64,000 nt of DNA from Escherichia ruysiae (GCF_031323975.1 NZ_JAVIWS010000001.1:1116001-1180000); one strand, 5' to 3'; shown: positions 11,932-25,494, counted from the first letter of the stretch. Notes: generated by a model from the letters alone, not told the origin. Numbers and translations: made by a program.

Positions 11932-12478
11932 TGCTTACTCATCAAAAGTAGCGCCAGATTCACTGCTCTTCACGGCAGATGGACGCCACATCGATTCATG
12001 GGGAGGAATAAAAAAAACCTTACAATCACTGTAGAAACTATTTTATACAGCTAATTGATGTGGTCTTTTACTCCTTTCTATAACCTTTTGTCAACTTTAA
12101 CAAAGGTTTCTTCACATTAATTTACATGATATCAACAACTTTTGCATTTAATGCCCTTTAGCCCCAGATTGTTGACAACTCCAGGAAAATTAGATGTTGT
12201 TGAATCGTGTCCGTTGTGAAGCAATGGAAAAAATACGGGTCTATTTTGACAGGAATTTGTGTCGATTCCTCCCCCCAAAAGAGAGTATTTTCTTGATCTG
12301 TGACACGCTTTTGTTAATCCATAACAAAAATACAGCAAAAATTTTACGCATTTTTTAACATCATTGTAGCAGGAGATTTTTTTCAGGCGATTTTTTGTTC
12401 GTCAGCGAGGAGAATGGCTGATGATTGAAAAATGAACGATTTTGTTCGTCGTGAGGAAAATTCTTAAGGATTTATTGT
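11932..12478 (-). promoter_or_regulatory. nuo operon promoter and leader region
   Basis: 547 bp of AT-rich DNA without a credible gene between nuoA and the lrhA terminator. The E. coli nuo operon is known to be transcribed from upstream promoters controlled by ArcA, NarL, FNR, IHF and Fis. A TTGACA-like -35 hexamer (minus strand, 12094 to 12089) is visible with only a weak -10. The stretch TTGTTAATCCATAACAA at 12310-12326 resembles an ArcA direct repeat by eye. Individual sites are not firmly placed. Confidence 0.55.
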
Positions 12479-12517
12479 AAAAAAAGCCACTGACGTTTTA
12501 TTCGTCACCAGTGGCTT
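12479..12517 (-). terminator. Rho-independent terminator after lrhA
   Basis: On the minus strand a 9-bp stem (AAGCCACTG / CAGTGGCTT) with a roughly 16-base loop is followed by a run of seven U. It lies about 40 bp after the lrhA stop and insulates nuo from lrhA. Confidence 0.85.
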
Positions 12518-12559
12518 ATTTTTACAAACTTGTCATCAGAAATTGTTATTGCCGGACGA

Positions 12560-14418
<1,859 letters not shown>

Positions 14419-15636
14419 ATGTCCCCCATTGAAAAATCCAGCAAATTAGAGAATGTCTGTTACGACATCCGTGGTCCGGTGCTGAAAGAAGCAAAACGCC
14501 TGGAAGAAGAAGGTAACAAAGTACTGAAACTGAACATCGGCAATCCAGCGCCGTTCGGTTTTGACGCACCCGATGAGATCCTGGTTGACGTGATACGCAA
14601 CCTCCCGACAGCTCAGGGCTATTGCGATTCCAAAGGCCTTTATTCCGCGCGTAAAGCCATCATGCAGCACTACCAGGCTCGTGGTATGCGTGATGTTACC
14701 GTGGAAGATATTTACATTGGCAATGGTGTATCAGAGCTTATCGTTCAGGCAATGCAGGCATTGCTGAACAGTGGGGACGAAATGTTGGTTCCTGCGCCTG
14801 ATTACCCTCTATGGACAGCGGCAGTTTCGCTCTCCGGCGGTAAAGCAGTGCACTATCTTTGCGATGAATCCTCTGACTGGTTCCCGGATCTCGATGACAT
14901 TCGCGCCAAAATTACGCCACGCACGCGCGGCATTGTTATTATCAACCCGAACAACCCAACCGGCGCAGTATATTCCAAAGAGCTTTTGATGGAGATTGTG
15001 GAGATTGCGCGTCAACATAATCTCATTATCTTCGCCGATGAAATTTACGACAAAATCCTCTATGACGACGCAGAGCATCACTCGATTGCGCCGTTAGCTC
15101 CTGACCTGCTGACCATTACCTTTAACGGGCTGTCGAAAACGTATCGCGTCGCTGGCTTCCGTCAGGGCTGGATGGTGCTGAACGGGCCGAAAAAACACGC
15201 CAAAGGCTACATCGAAGGTCTGGAAATGCTGGCCTCAATGCGACTGTGCGCCAACGTTCCCGCGCAACACGCAATACAAACCGCACTCGGCGGCTATCAG
15301 AGTATCAGCGAGTTTATCATGCCGGGTGGACGTCTTTACGAGCAGCGTAATCGCGCCTGGGAATTGATTAACGACATTCCAGGCGTTTCCTGTGTGAAGC
15401 CGCGCGGCGCACTGTACATGTTCCCGAAAATCGACGCCAAACGCTTTAATATTCACGACGATCAGAAGATGGTACTGGATTTCCTGTTACAGGAAAAAGT
15501 TCTGCTGGTACAAGGAACTGCATTTAACTGGCCGTGGCCGGATCACTTCCGCATTGTTACGCTTCCGCGTGTTGATGATATCGAACTGTCCTTGAGCAAG
15601 TTCGCTCGTTTCCTTTCCGGTTATCATCAGTTGTAA
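14419..15636 (+). CDS. alaA: Glutamate-pyruvate (alanine) aminotransferase AlaA
   Basis: PLP-dependent class I aminotransferase making alanine from pyruvate and glutamate, a main route of alanine synthesis in E. coli. With the ATG at 14419 the protein is 405 residues, the K-12 length, and AAGG lies 9 bases upstream. An ATG 10 codons earlier in the same frame is not needed. The PLP lysine is Lys240 in [18 protein letters not shown] near 176-182 and the ADEIYDK strand near 206-212 are the other cofactor-site signatures. It was formerly called yfbQ. Confidence 0.97.
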   Translation: MSPIEKSSKLENVCYDIRGPVLKEAKRLEEEGNKVLKLNIGNPAPFGFDAPDEILVDVIRNLPTAQGYCDSKGLYSARKAIMQHYQARGMRDVTVEDIYIGNGVSELIVQAMQALLNSGDEMLVPAPDYPLWTAAVSLSGGKAVHYLCDESSDWFPDLDDIRAKITPRTRGIVIINPNNPTGAVYSKELLMEIVEIARQHNLIIFADEIYDKILYDDAEHHSIAPLAPDLLTITFNGLSKTYRVAGFRQGWMVLNGPKKHAKGYIEGLEMLASMRLCANVPAQHAIQTALGGYQSISEFIMPGGRLYEQRNRAWELINDIPGVSCVKPRGALYMFPKIDAKRFNIHDDQKMVLDFLLQEKVLLVQGTAFNWPWPDHFRIVTLPRVDDIELSLSKFARFLSGYHQL

Positions 15637-15645
15637 TCTTAAATT

Positions 15646-15672
15646 CACTGCCGGAGATTGCATCCGGCAGTG
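15646..15672. other. Stem-loop between alaA and yfbR
   Basis: Perfect 10-bp inverted repeat (CACTGCCGGA / TCCGGCAGTG) with a 7-base loop, 10 bp after the alaA stop. There is no U-run, so it is probably an mRNA-stabilising or REP-like hairpin and not a complete terminator. Confidence 0.6.
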
Positions 15673-15719
15673 TTATCCCTCCACAATGGCCTCAGGATGT
15701 CATCACTCGTAAGGTCACT

Positions 15720-16319
15720 ATGAAACAGAGCCATTTTTTTGCCCACCTCTCCCGCCTGAAACTCATTAACCGCTGGCCGCTAATGCGCAACGTGCGGACG
15801 GAAAATGTGTCCGAACACAGTTTGCAGGTAGCGATGGTCGCCCATGCGCTGGCAGCCATCAAGAATCGCAAATTTGGCGGACAGGTGAATGCAGAACGCA
15901 TCGCACTGCTGGCGATGTACCACGATGCCTCTGAAGTGCTCACTGGCGATCTTCCTACTCCGGTGAAATACTTCAACTCGCAAATCGCCCAGGAATATAA
16001 AGCCATTGAGAAAATCGCTCAGCAAAAACTTGTCGATATGGTTCCTGAGGAGTTGCGGGATATCTTTGCGCCTTTAATCGATGAGAATGCGTATAGCGAT
16101 GAAGAAAAGTCACTGGTTAAACAGGCGGATGCGCTGTGTGCGTATCTGAAATGCCTTGAAGAACTCGCAGCCGGAAATAATGAATTTTTGCTGGCAAAAA
16201 CGCGGCTGGAAGCGACGCTTGAAGCGCGCCGCAGCCAGGAGATGGACTACTTCATGGAAGTATTTGTTCCCAGCTTCCATCTTTCGCTCGATGAGATTAG
16301 CCAGGATTCACCGCTGTAA
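15720..16319 (+). CDS. yfbR: 5'-deoxynucleotidase YfbR (HD domain)
   Basis: HD-domain metal-dependent phosphatase (199 residues) that hydrolyses deoxyribonucleoside 5'-monophosphates such as dCMP and dTMP. It takes part in a salvage route to dUMP and in dNTP balance. Metal and catalytic residues are visible: His33, the His68-Asp69 pair (AMYHDASE) with Glu72 and Asp77, and a later Asp in [12 protein letters not shown]. An AAGGT ribosome-binding site lies just before the ATG. Confidence 0.95.
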   Translation: MKQSHFFAHLSRLKLINRWPLMRNVRTENVSEHSLQVAMVAHALAAIKNRKFGGQVNAERIALLAMYHDASEVLTGDLPTPVKYFNSQIAQEYKAIEKIAQQKLVDMVPEELRDIFAPLIDENAYSDEEKSLVKQADALCAYLKCLEELAAGNNEFLLAKTRLEATLEARRSQEMDYFMEVFVPSFHLSLDEISQDSPL

Positions 16320-16339
16320 GCAGCCAGATACCAGCCGAC

Positions 16340-16400
16340 ACAGCCTGATAAGACGCGCCAGCGTCGCATCAGGCAATAAGCGACGGATGCGACATCAGGC
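16340..16400. repeat. REP element (yfbR/yfbS)
   Basis: GCCTGATAAGACGCGCCAGC followed by GTCGCATCAGGC is a typical E. coli REP palindrome with an internal mismatch. A partial copy (GCGACGGATGCGACATCAGGC) follows. It lies between the convergent yfbR and yfbS genes. Confidence 0.85.
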
Positions 16401-16405
16401 TCTTG

Positions 16406-18238
16406 TCAAAATGGAAACAGCATCGGGATCATCACCACACAAACCGCCATCACGATAATGGTGAACGGTACACCCAGCTTCACAAAGTCACTGAAGCTGT
16501 AATTCCCCGGACCTAAAACCAGTGTGTTAACGGGCGAAGAAACTGGCGTCATAAAAGCGGCGGATGCAGCCATCGCCACGACCATTGCGAACGGATAAGG
16601 TGATACGCCCATTGTTTTTGCGGCAGCCAGCGCAATCGGCGCCATCAACACCGCCGTCGCGGTATTAGAGATAAATAACCCAATAACCGCCGACAAGACA
16701 AACAAACAGACCAGCATCATATGCGGTCCGTAACCGCCGCCGATGTCCATCAGTCCTTTTACCGCCAGCGCAACACCTCCGGTTTTCTGTAATGCTACAG
16801 CAAACGGCATCATCCCAACGATCAAAATAATGCTCGGCCAGTGAATGGATTTATAGGCGCTTTCGGCATCGATACAGCGGAATTTCCCCATTAGCAGGCA
16901 GGCAATGATAGCGGCAACAGGGTTAGGAATTTCATCGGTTAGCATTAAGGCCACCATCAACACCAGACAAAAAATGGCATGGGGTGCCTGGCTGTGTGCG
17001 GGCGATGCCTCACTCACTTCTTCCGGTAAATTCAGCGCCACAAAATCGCGCCCCTGTTTTGCCAGCATACCGATCAGTTTCCAGTTACCGACCACCAGAA
17101 TGATATCGCCCAGCAGCAGAGGCTCATCCGCCAGCGAACCTTCCAGCGCCACGCCATTGCGTTTCAGCCCCACGACATTCAGCCCGTAGCGAGTACGAAA
17201 GCCAATTTCGCGCACCGATTTACCAATAAGCTCTGACTCAGGAATTAATGAAATCTCCGCCATGCCGACATCAAGAGCCTGATCGGAAAAATACTCACCG
17301 CGCAAAACCATCGGCTCCAGCAATTGCTCACTGCAAAATTGCCGGAGATCGACATCAGCCGCTGACATATCGATTAGCAAAACGTCACGCGCACGAAATT
17401 CAGAAACCCCGTTCACATTCACAATAACACGACGAAAACGACGCCAGCGTTCAACACCAATGACATTTGCGCCATAGCGTTCACGCAATTTAAGGTCGTC
17501 CAGTCGTTGCCCAATCATCGGCGAACCGGGGCGAATAGCCAGACGGCGCGCACGTCCGGTAAGACGGTATTCACGAATAAGATCGCGGAAGGTGCGACGC
17601 GTCCAGCCTTCGCGCTGCGGGGTCTGGGAATCCCCTTTCAGCATAAAACGCATCACCAGCATGTATAAGATGCCGAGTACCAATACGACCAGGCCGATAG
17701 GCGTTACGCTAAAGAAACTAAACCCGTGATAACCTTCGCGTAGCAGTTCACTGTTCACCACCAGGTTAGGCGGCGTCGCCACCAGCGTCATCATGCCGCT
17801 AATCAACCCGGCAAAACTCAGCGGCATCATCAGGCGCGACGGCGACGTTTGCATACGCATGGCAACGCTTAACACCACGGGAATAAAGATAGCGACGACG
17901 CCAGTTGAACTCATAAATGCGCCAAGACCCGCAACAGTTAACATCAGTAAAACCAGCATTTTGATTTCACTGTTGCCTGCTACTTTAACCAGCCATGTCC
18001 CCATCGCGGTTGCAACGCCGGTACGGACTAAACCATCACCAATAATAAACAGGGCGGCGATCAGCACAACGTTGGGATCGGAAAAGCCGGAAAAAACTTC
18101 GGGAACCGTCAGCGTTCCGCTTAATGCAAACGCGACAATAACAAACAAAGCGACCGCATCCATACGCACTCTGCCTGTAGCGAACAGGACTATGGCAACG
18201 GCCAGTAATGAGAGAACCCAGATCAATTCACCGTTCAC
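16406..18238 (-). CDS. yfbS: Putative SLC13/DASS-type transporter YfbS with RCK-C domains
   Basis: Inner-membrane protein of 610 residues with hydrophobic helices at both ends (about residues 1-195 and 410-610). Between them are two soluble TrkA-C/RCK-C-like domains (about residues 215-380, the repeated pattern [13 protein letters not shown]... and [13 protein letters not shown]...). The architecture matches the divalent-anion/sodium symporter superfamily with regulatory domains in the loop. The substrate is unknown. It is convergent with yfbR and is separated from hxpA by a terminator. Confidence 0.9.
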   Translation of the reverse strand: MNGELIWVLSLLAVAIVLFATGRVRMDAVALFVIVAFALSGTLTVPEVFSGFSDPNVVLIAALFIIGDGLVRTGVATAMGTWLVKVAGNSEIKMLVLLMLTVAGLGAFMSSTGVVAIFIPVVLSVAMRMQTSPSRLMMPLSFAGLISGMMTLVATPPNLVVNSELLREGYHGFSFFSVTPIGLVVLVLGILYMLVMRFMLKGDSQTPQREGWTRRTFRDLIREYRLTGRARRLAIRPGSPMIGQRLDDLKLRERYGANVIGVERWRRFRRVIVNVNGVSEFRARDVLLIDMSAADVDLRQFCSEQLLEPMVLRGEYFSDQALDVGMAEISLIPESELIGKSVREIGFRTRYGLNVVGLKRNGVALEGSLADEPLLLGDIILVVGNWKLIGMLAKQGRDFVALNLPEEVSEASPAHSQAPHAIFCLVLMVALMLTDEIPNPVAAIIACLLMGKFRCIDAESAYKSIHWPSIILIVGMMPFAVALQKTGGVALAVKGLMDIGGGYGPHMMLVCLFVLSAVIGLFISNTATAVLMAPIALAAAKTMGVSPYPFAMVVAMAASAAFMTPVSSPVNTLVLGPGNYSFSDFVKLGVPFTIIVMAVCVVMIPMLFPF

Positions 18239-18281
18239 AACTTATCCTTGTTAATTGAGGGGGATGGCTTGATTCTGCCAC

Positions 18282-18306
18282 AAAAAAGCCCCGACGAGAC
18301 GGGGCT
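18282..18306 (-). terminator. Terminator after hxpA
   Basis: On the minus strand a 7-bp GC-rich stem (AGCCCCG / CGGGGCT) with a 6-base loop is followed by six U. It lies 18 bp after the hxpA stop and ends the yfbV-yfbU-hxpA gene group ahead of yfbS. Confidence 0.88.
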
Positions 18307-18324
18307 AAATCATGATTAGGTGTT

Positions 18325-18975
18325 TCACGAAATAATAACATCGCCATTTGGCTGTTTGGTCACAGTAATTTGCTCCAGACTATGGAGAACCAAATCTACC
18401 TCATTCAGACGTGGAGTGTCTGCCGGGGCATTAACCGCAATAACATGGCATCCCGCCGCCAGGCCTGAAAGCACACCTGCGGGAGCATCTTCCACCACCA
18501 CGCATTCGTGTGGTGCAAGCCCCAGCAGTTGCGCGCCTAACAGATATGCATCAGGCTCTGGTTTTCCACGTTTCACCCGCTCCGCAGTAACAAATACTTC
18601 CGGTGCGGGAAGTCCGGCTATTTTGTGGCGGGCTCGTGCAACTGGCATAGAACCAGAAGTGACAATTGCCCATGGAATACCTGCTTTATTCAAATGATTG
18701 AGCAAAGCTATCGCCCCAGGTAGTGCGGAGATCCCTTCGGTTTCCGTAGCCTCGATTTGCTCCAGACGCGTAAACTCTGCAGCAATTTCCGCCTCCGATT
18801 TCCCCACCATAAAATGGCGCAGAGACGTTATTGCCTGTTTACCGTGAATAAAAGCCAGCACTTCTTCCGGCGTTAATCCATGGCGTCTCGCCCAGTTGCT
18901 CCACGCCCGCTCTACCGCAGGCAGGGAGTCCACCAGCGTACCATCAAGATCAAACAGAAAACCTTTGCACCGCAC
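18325..18975 (-). CDS. hxpA: HAD-family sugar phosphatase HxpA (YfbT)
   Basis: Cytoplasmic HAD-superfamily phosphatase active on hexose phosphates and related sugar phosphates. The GTG at 18975 gives 216 residues, the K-12 length, and has a near-perfect GAGGAGG 5 bases upstream. An upstream ATG at 18993 would place that ribosome-binding site inside the gene, so I reject it. Motif I is DLDGTL with nucleophile Asp9 and acid Asp11; motif II is the TSGS segment; motifs III and IV are KP and EDAPAG. It starts 10 bp after the yfbU stop. Confidence 0.95.
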   Translation of the reverse strand: MRCKGFLFDLDGTLVDSLPAVERAWSNWARRHGLTPEEVLAFIHGKQAITSLRHFMVGKSEAEIAAEFTRLEQIEATETEGISALPGAIALLNHLNKAGIPWAIVTSGSMPVARARHKIAGLPAPEVFVTAERVKRGKPEPDAYLLGAQLLGLAPHECVVVEDAPAGVLSGLAAGCHVIAVNAPADTPRLNEVDLVLHSLEQITVTKQPNGDVIIS

Positions 18976-18985
18976 GCTAGCCTCC

Positions 18986-19542
<557 letters not shown>

Positions 19543-19563
19543 ATATGCGTAATCAGGGGTCAA

Positions 19564-20019
19564 TTACAAATCATCAAGGAAAGTTTTATCCAGTTGTTTG
19601 AAGGCGCGCTTAAGCGTGTCAGCTAATGCCTGATAGTCAGGCTTGCCTTCTACGGGTGCTAATGCTTGCCCGGCCTCCTGCAATTTACCACGAACCTCAT
19701 AAAACCAACTCAGGATCGCCGGCGGTAATGGCGTAATAGAACGTTTGCCCAGCCACCACAGCCCCTGCATCGGCAAACTCAGGGCGAACAGTGCAGTAGC
19801 AACAGCCGGCCCAAGCTGACCGCCTAGTGCAATTTGCCAGCAGAGAGTGAACACAGCAATCGGCGGCATAAAACGAATCGCATAGCGCGTCATCTTGATG
19901 ACGCGATTTTCAACAAAGACCGGGGCAAGGCGTTTTTCCAGCGGCCACGTCTTTGAGTAATGCTGTCCCCGGCGAAACAAGCTAAAAAAATTAACAGAAC
20001 GATTATCCGGCGTTGACAT
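19564..20019 (-). CDS. yfbV: UPF0208 inner-membrane protein YfbV
   Basis: Inner-membrane protein of 151 residues with two hydrophobic segments (about residues 48-70 and 72-92) flanked by soluble ends. In E. coli YfbV has been linked to chromosome macrodomain organisation, insulating the Ter macrodomain from its neighbours; its biochemistry is unknown. It is divergent from ackA, and its start codon lies next to a CreB-type direct repeat. Confidence 0.92.
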   Translation of the reverse strand: MSTPDNRSVNFFSLFRRGQHYSKTWPLEKRLAPVFVENRVIKMTRYAIRFMPPIAVFTLCWQIALGGQLGPAVATALFALSLPMQGLWWLGKRSITPLPPAILSWFYEVRGKLQEAGQALAPVEGKPDYQALADTLKRAFKQLDKTFLDDL

Positions 20020-20356
20020 GCTTCACCTCAACTTCACATATAAAGATTCAAAAATTTGTGCAAATTCACAACTCAGCGGGACAACGTTCAAAACATTTTG
20101 TCTTCCATACCCACTATCAGGTATCCTTTAGCAGCCTGAAGGCCTAAGTAGTACATATTCATTGAGTCGTCAAATTCATATACATTATGCCATTGGCTGA
20201 AAATTACGCAAAATGGCATAGACTCAAGATATTTATTCCATCATGCAAAAAAAATTTGCAGTGCATGATGTTAATCATAAATGTCGGTGTCATCATGCGC
20301 TACGCTCTATGGCTCCCTGACGTTTTTTTAGCCACGTATCAATTATAGGTACTTCC
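20020..20356. promoter_or_regulatory. Divergent yfbV/ackA regulatory region
   Basis: 337 bp containing the ackA-pta promoters on the plus strand and the yfbV promoter on the minus strand. Besides the cre tag at 20022-20037 I see AT-rich segments near 20160-20280 but no site I can place firmly. Regulation of ackA by ArcA, FNR and CreBC is established in E. coli. Confidence 0.6.
20022..20037 (+). promoter_or_regulatory. CreB binding site (cre tag)
   Basis: TTCAC-N6-TTCAC, an exact match to the published cre tag recognised by phosphorylated CreB. ackA-pta belongs to the known CreBC regulon. The site lies about 320 bp upstream of the ackA start and immediately upstream of the yfbV start codon. 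Confidence 0.8.
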
Positions 20357-21559
20357 ATGTCGAGTAAGTTAGTACTGGTTCTGAACTGCGGTAGTTCTTC
20401 ACTGAAATTTGCAATCATCGATGCTGTAAATGGTGAAGAGTACCTTTCTGGTTTAGCCGAATGTTTCCACCTGCCCGAAGCACGCATCAAATGGAAAATG
20501 GACGGCAATAAACAAGAAGCGGCTTTAGGTGCAGGCGCCGCTCACAGCGAAGCGCTCAACTTTATCGTTAATAATATTCTGGCACAAAAACCAGAACTTT
20601 CTGCGCAGCTAACCGCTATCGGTCACCGTATCGTACACGGCGGCGAGAAGTATACCAGCTCCGTAGTGATCGATGAGTCTGTTATTCAGGGTATCAAAGA
20701 TGCGGCTTCTTTTGCACCGCTGCACAACCCGGCTCACCTGATCGGTATCGAAGAAGCTCTGAAATCTTTCCCGCAGCTGAAAGACAAAAACGTTGCTGTA
20801 TTTGACACTGCGTTCCACCAGACTATGCCGGAAGAGTCTTACCTCTACGCCCTGCCGTACAACCTGTACAAAGAGCACGGCATCCGTCGTTACGGCGCGC
20901 ACGGCACCAGCCACTTCTATGTAACCCAGGAAGCGGCAAAAATGCTGAACAAACCGGTAGAAGAGCTGAACATCATCACCTGCCACCTGGGCAACGGTGG
21001 TTCCGTTTCTGCTATCCGCAACGGTAAATGCGTTGACACCTCTATGGGTCTGACCCCGCTGGAAGGTCTGGTAATGGGTACTCGCTCTGGCGATATCGAC
21101 CCGGCTATCATCTTCCACCTGCACGACACCCTGGGCATGAGCGTTGACGCAATCAACAAAATGCTGACCAAAGAGTCTGGCCTGCTGGGTCTGACTGAAG
21201 TCACCAGCGACTGCCGCTATGTTGAAGACAACTACGCGACTAAAGAAGACGCGAAGCGCGCAATGGACGTTTACTGCCACCGTCTGGCGAAATACATCGG
21301 TGCATACACTGCACTGATGGATGGCCGTCTGGACGCTGTTGTATTCACCGGTGGTATCGGTGAAAATGCCGCGATGGTTCGTGAACTGTCTCTGGGCAAA
21401 CTGGGCGTGCTAGGCTTTGAAGTTGATCATGAACGCAACCTGGCTGCACGTTTCGGCAAATCTGGTTTCATCAACAAAGAAGGCACCCGCCCTGCTGTTG
21501 TGATCCCAACCAACGAAGAGCTGGTTATCGCGCAAGACGCCTGCCGCCTGACCGCCTAA
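20357..21559 (+). CDS. ackA: Acetate kinase
   Basis: Acetate kinase (400 residues): acetyl-phosphate + ADP to acetate + ATP, cytoplasmic, reversible. ASKHA-fold signatures are visible: the N-terminal phosphate loop [11 protein letters not shown] (Asn7), the CHLGNGGS loop near 178-185 and the FTGGIGENA loop near 331-339. It is followed after 74 bp by pta. Synonymous codon use looks like that of a highly expressed gene. Confidence 0.99.
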   Translation: MSSKLVLVLNCGSSSLKFAIIDAVNGEEYLSGLAECFHLPEARIKWKMDGNKQEAALGAGAAHSEALNFIVNNILAQKPELSAQLTAIGHRIVHGGEKYTSSVVIDESVIQGIKDAASFAPLHNPAHLIGIEEALKSFPQLKDKNVAVFDTAFHQTMPEESYLYALPYNLYKEHGIRRYGAHGTSHFYVTQEAAKMLNKPVEELNIITCHLGNGGSVSAIRNGKCVDTSMGLTPLEGLVMGTRSGDIDPAIIFHLHDTLGMSVDAINKMLTKESGLLGLTEVTSDCRYVEDNYATKEDAKRAMDVYCHRLAKYIGAYTALMDGRLDAVVFTGGIGENAAMVRELSLGKLGVLGFEVDHERNLAARFGKSGFINKEGTRPAVVIPTNEELVIAQDACRLTA

Positions 21560-21633
21560 TTCCACACCGCCAGCCCTGCTGGCGGTGCTGTTTTGTAACC
21601 CGCCAAACCGGCGGTAACGAAAGAGGATAAACC

Positions 21634-23778
21634 GTGTCCCGTATTATTATGCTGATCCCTACCGGAACCAGCGTCGGTCTGACCAGCGTCAGTCTTGGCG
21701 TGATCCGTGCAATGGAACGCAAAGGCGTTCGTCTGAGCGTTTTCAAACCTATCGCTCAGCCGCGTACCGGTGGCGATGCGCCCGATCAGACAACGACTAT
21801 TGTGCGTGCGAATTCTTCCACCACGACAGCCGCTGAACCGCTGAAAATGAGTTACGTTGAAGGTCTGCTTTCCAGCAATAAAAAAGATGTGCTGATGGAA
21901 GAGATCGTCGCGAACTACCACGCTAACACCAAAGACGCTGAAGTGGTTCTGGTTGAAGGTCTGGTCCCGACACGTAAGCACCAATTTGCCCAGTCTCTGA
22001 ACTACGAAATCGCTAAAACGCTGAACGCGGAAATCGTCTTCGTCATGTCTCAGGGCACTGACACCCCGGAACAGCTGAAAGAGCGTATCGAACTGACCCG
22101 CAACAGCTTCGGCGGTGCCAAAAACACCAACATCACCGGCGTTATCGTTAACAAACTGAATGCACCGGTTGATGAACAGGGTCGTACTCGCCCGGATCTG
22201 TCCGAGATTTTCGACGACTCTTCCAAAGCTAAAGTCAACAACGTCGATCCGGCGAAGCTGCAAGAATCCAGCCCGCTGCCGGTTCTCGGCGCTGTGCCGT
22301 GGAGCTTTGATCTGATCGCAACCCGTGCGATCGATATGGCGCGTCACCTGAATGCGACCATCATCAACGAAGGCGACATCAACACTCGCCGCGTTAAATC
22401 CGTCACTTTCTGCGCACGCAGCATTCCGCACATGCTGGAGCACTTCCGTGCTGGTTCTCTGCTGGTGACTTCCGCAGACCGTCCTGACGTGCTGGTTGCC
22501 GCTTGCCTGGCTGCAATGAACGGCGTAGAGATCGGTGCCCTGCTGCTGACTGGCGGCTACGAAATGGACGCGCGCATTTCTAAACTGTGCGAACGTGCTT
22601 TCGCTACCGGCCTGCCGGTATTTATGGTGAACACCAACACCTGGCAGACTTCTCTGAGCCTGCAGAGCTTCAACCTGGAAGTTCCGGTTGACGATCACGA
22701 GCGTATCGAGAAAGTTCAGGAATATGTTGCTAACTACATCAACGCTGACTGGATCGATTCTCTGACTGCCACTTCCGAGCGCAGCCGTCGTCTGTCTCCG
22801 CCGGCGTTCCGTTATCAGCTGACCGAACTGGCGCGCAAAGCGGGCAAACGTATCGTTCTGCCGGAAGGCGACGAACCGCGTACCGTTAAAGCAGCCGCTA
22901 TCTGTGCTGAACGTGGTATCGCAACTTGCGTACTGCTGGGTAACCCGGCAGAGATCAACCGCGTTGCCGCGTCTCAGGGCGTAGAACTGGGCGCAGGCAT
23001 TGAAATCGTTGATCCAGAAGTGGTTCGCGAAAGCTATGTTGCTCGTCTGGTCGAGCTGCGTAAGAACAAAGGCATGACCGAAACCGTTGCCCGCGAACAG
23101 CTGGAAGACAACGTGGTTCTCGGTACGCTGATGCTGGAACAGGATGAAGTTGATGGTCTGGTTTCCGGTGCTGTCCACACCACCGCAAACACCATCCGTC
23201 CGCCACTGCAGCTGATCAAAACTGCACCGGGCAGCTCTCTGGTATCTTCCGTGTTCTTCATGCTGCTGCCGGAACAGGTTTACGTTTACGGTGACTGTGC
23301 GATCAACCCGGATCCGACCGCAGAACAGCTGGCAGAAATTGCGATTCAGTCCGCAGATTCCGCCGCTGCCTTCGGTATCGAACCGCGTGTTGCTATGCTC
23401 TCCTACTCCACCGGTACTTCTGGTGCAGGTAGCGACGTAGAAAAAGTTCGCGAAGCAACTCGTCTGGCGCAGGAAAAACGTCCTGACCTGATGATCGACG
23501 GTCCGCTGCAGTACGACGCTGCGGTAATGGCTGACGTTGCGAAATCTAAAGCACCGAACTCTCCGGTTGCAGGTCGCGCTACCGTGTTCATCTTCCCGGA
23601 TCTGAACACCGGTAACACCACCTACAAAGCGGTACAGCGTTCTGCCGACCTGATCTCCATCGGGCCGATGCTGCAGGGTATGCGCAAGCCAGTTAACGAC
23701 CTGTCCCGTGGCGCTCTGGTTGACGACATCGTCTATACCATCGCGCTGACTGCGATTCAGTCTGCACAGCAGCAGTAA
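21634..23778 (+). CDS. pta: Phosphate acetyltransferase
   Basis: Phosphotransacetylase (714 residues): acetyl-CoA + phosphate to acetyl-phosphate + CoA. With AckA it controls acetate overflow and the acetyl-phosphate pool that phosphorylates response regulators and acetylates proteins. It starts at GTG, with AGAGGA 6 bases upstream. It is the long enterobacterial form: an N-terminal P-loop-like BioD/CobB-type domain ([12 protein letters not shown]), a central DRTGG regulatory domain, and a C-terminal catalytic PTA_PTB domain from about residue 390. Confidence 0.99.
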   Translation: MSRIIMLIPTGTSVGLTSVSLGVIRAMERKGVRLSVFKPIAQPRTGGDAPDQTTTIVRANSSTTTAAEPLKMSYVEGLLSSNKKDVLMEEIVANYHANTKDAEVVLVEGLVPTRKHQFAQSLNYEIAKTLNAEIVFVMSQGTDTPEQLKERIELTRNSFGGAKNTNITGVIVNKLNAPVDEQGRTRPDLSEIFDDSSKAKVNNVDPAKLQESSPLPVLGAVPWSFDLIATRAIDMARHLNATIINEGDINTRRVKSVTFCARSIPHMLEHFRAGSLLVTSADRPDVLVAACLAAMNGVEIGALLLTGGYEMDARISKLCERAFATGLPVFMVNTNTWQTSLSLQSFNLEVPVDDHERIEKVQEYVANYINADWIDSLTATSERSRRLSPPAFRYQLTELARKAGKRIVLPEGDEPRTVKAAAICAERGIATCVLLGNPAEINRVAASQGVELGAGIEIVDPEVVRESYVARLVELRKNKGMTETVAREQLEDNVVLGTLMLEQDEVDGLVSGAVHTTANTIRPPLQLIKTAPGSSLVSSVFFMLLPEQVYVYGDCAINPDPTAEQLAEIAIQSADSAAAFGIEPRVAMLSYSTGTSGAGSDVEKVREATRLAQEKRPDLMIDGPLQYDAAVMADVAKSKAPNSPVAGRATVFIFPDLNTGNTTYKAVQRSADLISIGPMLQGMRKPVNDLSRGALVDDIVYTIALTAIQSAQQQ

Positions 23779-23817
23779 TCTCGTCATCATCCGCAGCCTT
23801 ACGCTGCGGATATCTGA

Positions 23818-23850
23818 ACCGGAAATAGTCACTATTTCCGGTTTTTTATT
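23818..23850 (+). terminator. Terminator after ackA-pta
   Basis: An 11-bp perfect stem (ACCGGAAATAG / CTATTTCCGGT) with a 3-base loop followed by a T-rich run. A second hairpin (CCGCAGC / GCTGCGG) lies just upstream at 23791-23809. Together they end the ackA-pta transcript. Confidence 0.9.
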
Positions 23851-23967
23851 CTCTTAATTTGCATTACTCCTTTCTGATTATCTTGCTTAACTGCGCTGCA
23901 TCAATGAATTGCGCCATATCACTTTGCATACTTACCACTTTGTCTTGTGCAAGGGAAAATTTGCGCT

Positions 23968-25488
23968 ATGTCCGCAATAACTGAATCCAAACCAACCAGA
24001 AGATGGGCAATGCCCGATACGCTGGTGATTATCTTTTTTGTCGCTATTTTAACCAGCCTCGCCACATGGGTTGTTCCGGTGGGGATGTTTGACAGTCAGG
24101 AAGTGCAGTACCAGGTTGATGGTCAGACGAAAACACGCAAAGTCGTAGACCCTCACTCATTTCGCATTCTGACCAACGAGGCCGGCGAACCTGAGTATCA
24201 TCGCGTACAACTGTTCACGACCGGAGATGAACGTCCAGGCCTGATGAACTTCCCGTTTGAAGGGTTAACCTCCGGATCGAAATACGGGACAGCCGTTGGC
24301 ATCATCATGTTTATGCTGGTGATTGGCGGTGCATTTGGCATCGTGATGCGTACAGGAACCATTGATAACGGCATCCTGGCGCTTATCCGCCATACACGAG
24401 GGAATGAAATTCTCTTTATTCCGGCGCTGTTTATTCTCTTTTCGCTCGGTGGTGCGGTGTTCGGCATGGGAGAAGAGGCTGTCGCCTTTGCCATCATCAT
24501 TGCCCCGCTAATGGTACGACTGGGTTATGACAGTATTACTACCGTCCTGGTGACCTATATCGCCACGCAAATCGGTTTTGCCAGCTCGTGGATGAACCCG
24601 TTCTGCGTGGTTGTCGCCCAGGGGATTGCTGGCGTTCCGGTGCTTTCCGGCTCCGGCCTGCGCATTGTAGTGTGGGTTATCGCGACTCTGATTGGCCTGA
24701 TCTTTACCATGGTTTATGCCTCACGAGTGAAAAAGAATCCTCTTCTGTCACGCGTGCATGAGTCCGACCGCTTCTTTCGTGAAAAGCAGGCTGATGTTGA
24801 ACAACGTCCGTTTACCTTTGGTGACTGGCTGGTATTGATTGTCCTGACCGCCGTGATGGTCTGGGTAATTTGGGGCGTGATCGTTAATGCATGGTTTATT
24901 CCAGAAATCGCCAGCCAGTTCTTCACTATGGGGCTGGTGATTGGCATCATCGGCGTTGTCTTCCGTCTTAACGGCATGACGGTAAATACCATGGCTTCAT
25001 CCTTTACCGAAGGCGCGCGAATGATGATCGCCCCTGCCCTGCTGGTAGGTTTCGCCAAAGGGATTTTGCTGCTGGTGGGTAACGGTGAAGCCGGTGAGGC
25101 CAGCGTGCTGAATACTATCCTCAACAGCATTGCCAATGCCATTAGCGGTCTGGATAACGCAGTCGCGGCCTGGTTTATGTTGCTCTTCCAGGCGGTATTT
25201 AATTTCTTCGTGACATCCGGTTCTGGTCAGGCTGCGCTAACCATGCCATTACTGGCACCGCTTGGCGATCTGGTCGGTGTTAACCGCCAGGTTACCGTGC
25301 TGGCATTCCAGTTCGGCGATGGCTTCAGTCACATCATTTACCCGACCTCGGCGTCGTTAATGGCCACGCTCGGTGTTTGCCGGGTGGACTTCCGTAACTG
25401 GGTGAAAGTGGGTGCGACACTGCTTGGACTGCTGTTTATTATGTCCAGCGTGGTGGTGATAGGCGCTCAGTTAATGGGCTACCATTAA
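23968..25488 (+). CDS. yfcC: Putative basic amino-acid/C4-dicarboxylate-type permease YfcC
   Basis: Inner-membrane protein of 506 residues from the ATG at 23968, with about 12 hydrophobic helices, belonging to the YfcC/DcuC-like ion-transporter family. A cytoplasmic or periplasmic loop lies near residues 40-95. The frame is open to a GTG 7 codons upstream, but 506 residues is the usual length. The substrate is not established. A terminator follows directly. Confidence 0.9.
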   Translation: MSAITESKPTRRWAMPDTLVIIFFVAILTSLATWVVPVGMFDSQEVQYQVDGQTKTRKVVDPHSFRILTNEAGEPEYHRVQLFTTGDERPGLMNFPFEGLTSGSKYGTAVGIIMFMLVIGGAFGIVMRTGTIDNGILALIRHTRGNEILFIPALFILFSLGGAVFGMGEEAVAFAIIIAPLMVRLGYDSITTVLVTYIATQIGFASSWMNPFCVVVAQGIAGVPVLSGSGLRIVVWVIATLIGLIFTMVYASRVKKNPLLSRVHESDRFFREKQADVEQRPFTFGDWLVLIVLTAVMVWVIWGVIVNAWFIPEIASQFFTMGLVIGIIGVVFRLNGMTVNTMASSFTEGARMMIAPALLVGFAKGILLLVGNGEAGEASVLNTILNSIANAISGLDNAVAAWFMLLFQAVFNFFVTSGSGQAALTMPLLAPLGDLVGVNRQVTVLAFQFGDGFSHIIYPTSASLMATLGVCRVDFRNWVKVGATLLGLLFIMSSVVVIGAQLMGYH

Positions 25489-25494
25489 AAATGT

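Noticed and set aside
12132..12338. 68-codon minus-strand frame upstream of nuoA
   Set aside because: No ribosome-binding site and no recognisable domain. It lies in the nuo control region and is probably chance.
21556..23832. 758-codon open frame antisense to pta, longer than pta itself
   Set aside because: Antisense frames stay open opposite highly expressed genes because of biased codons. The translation resembles no known protein and pta is unmistakable.
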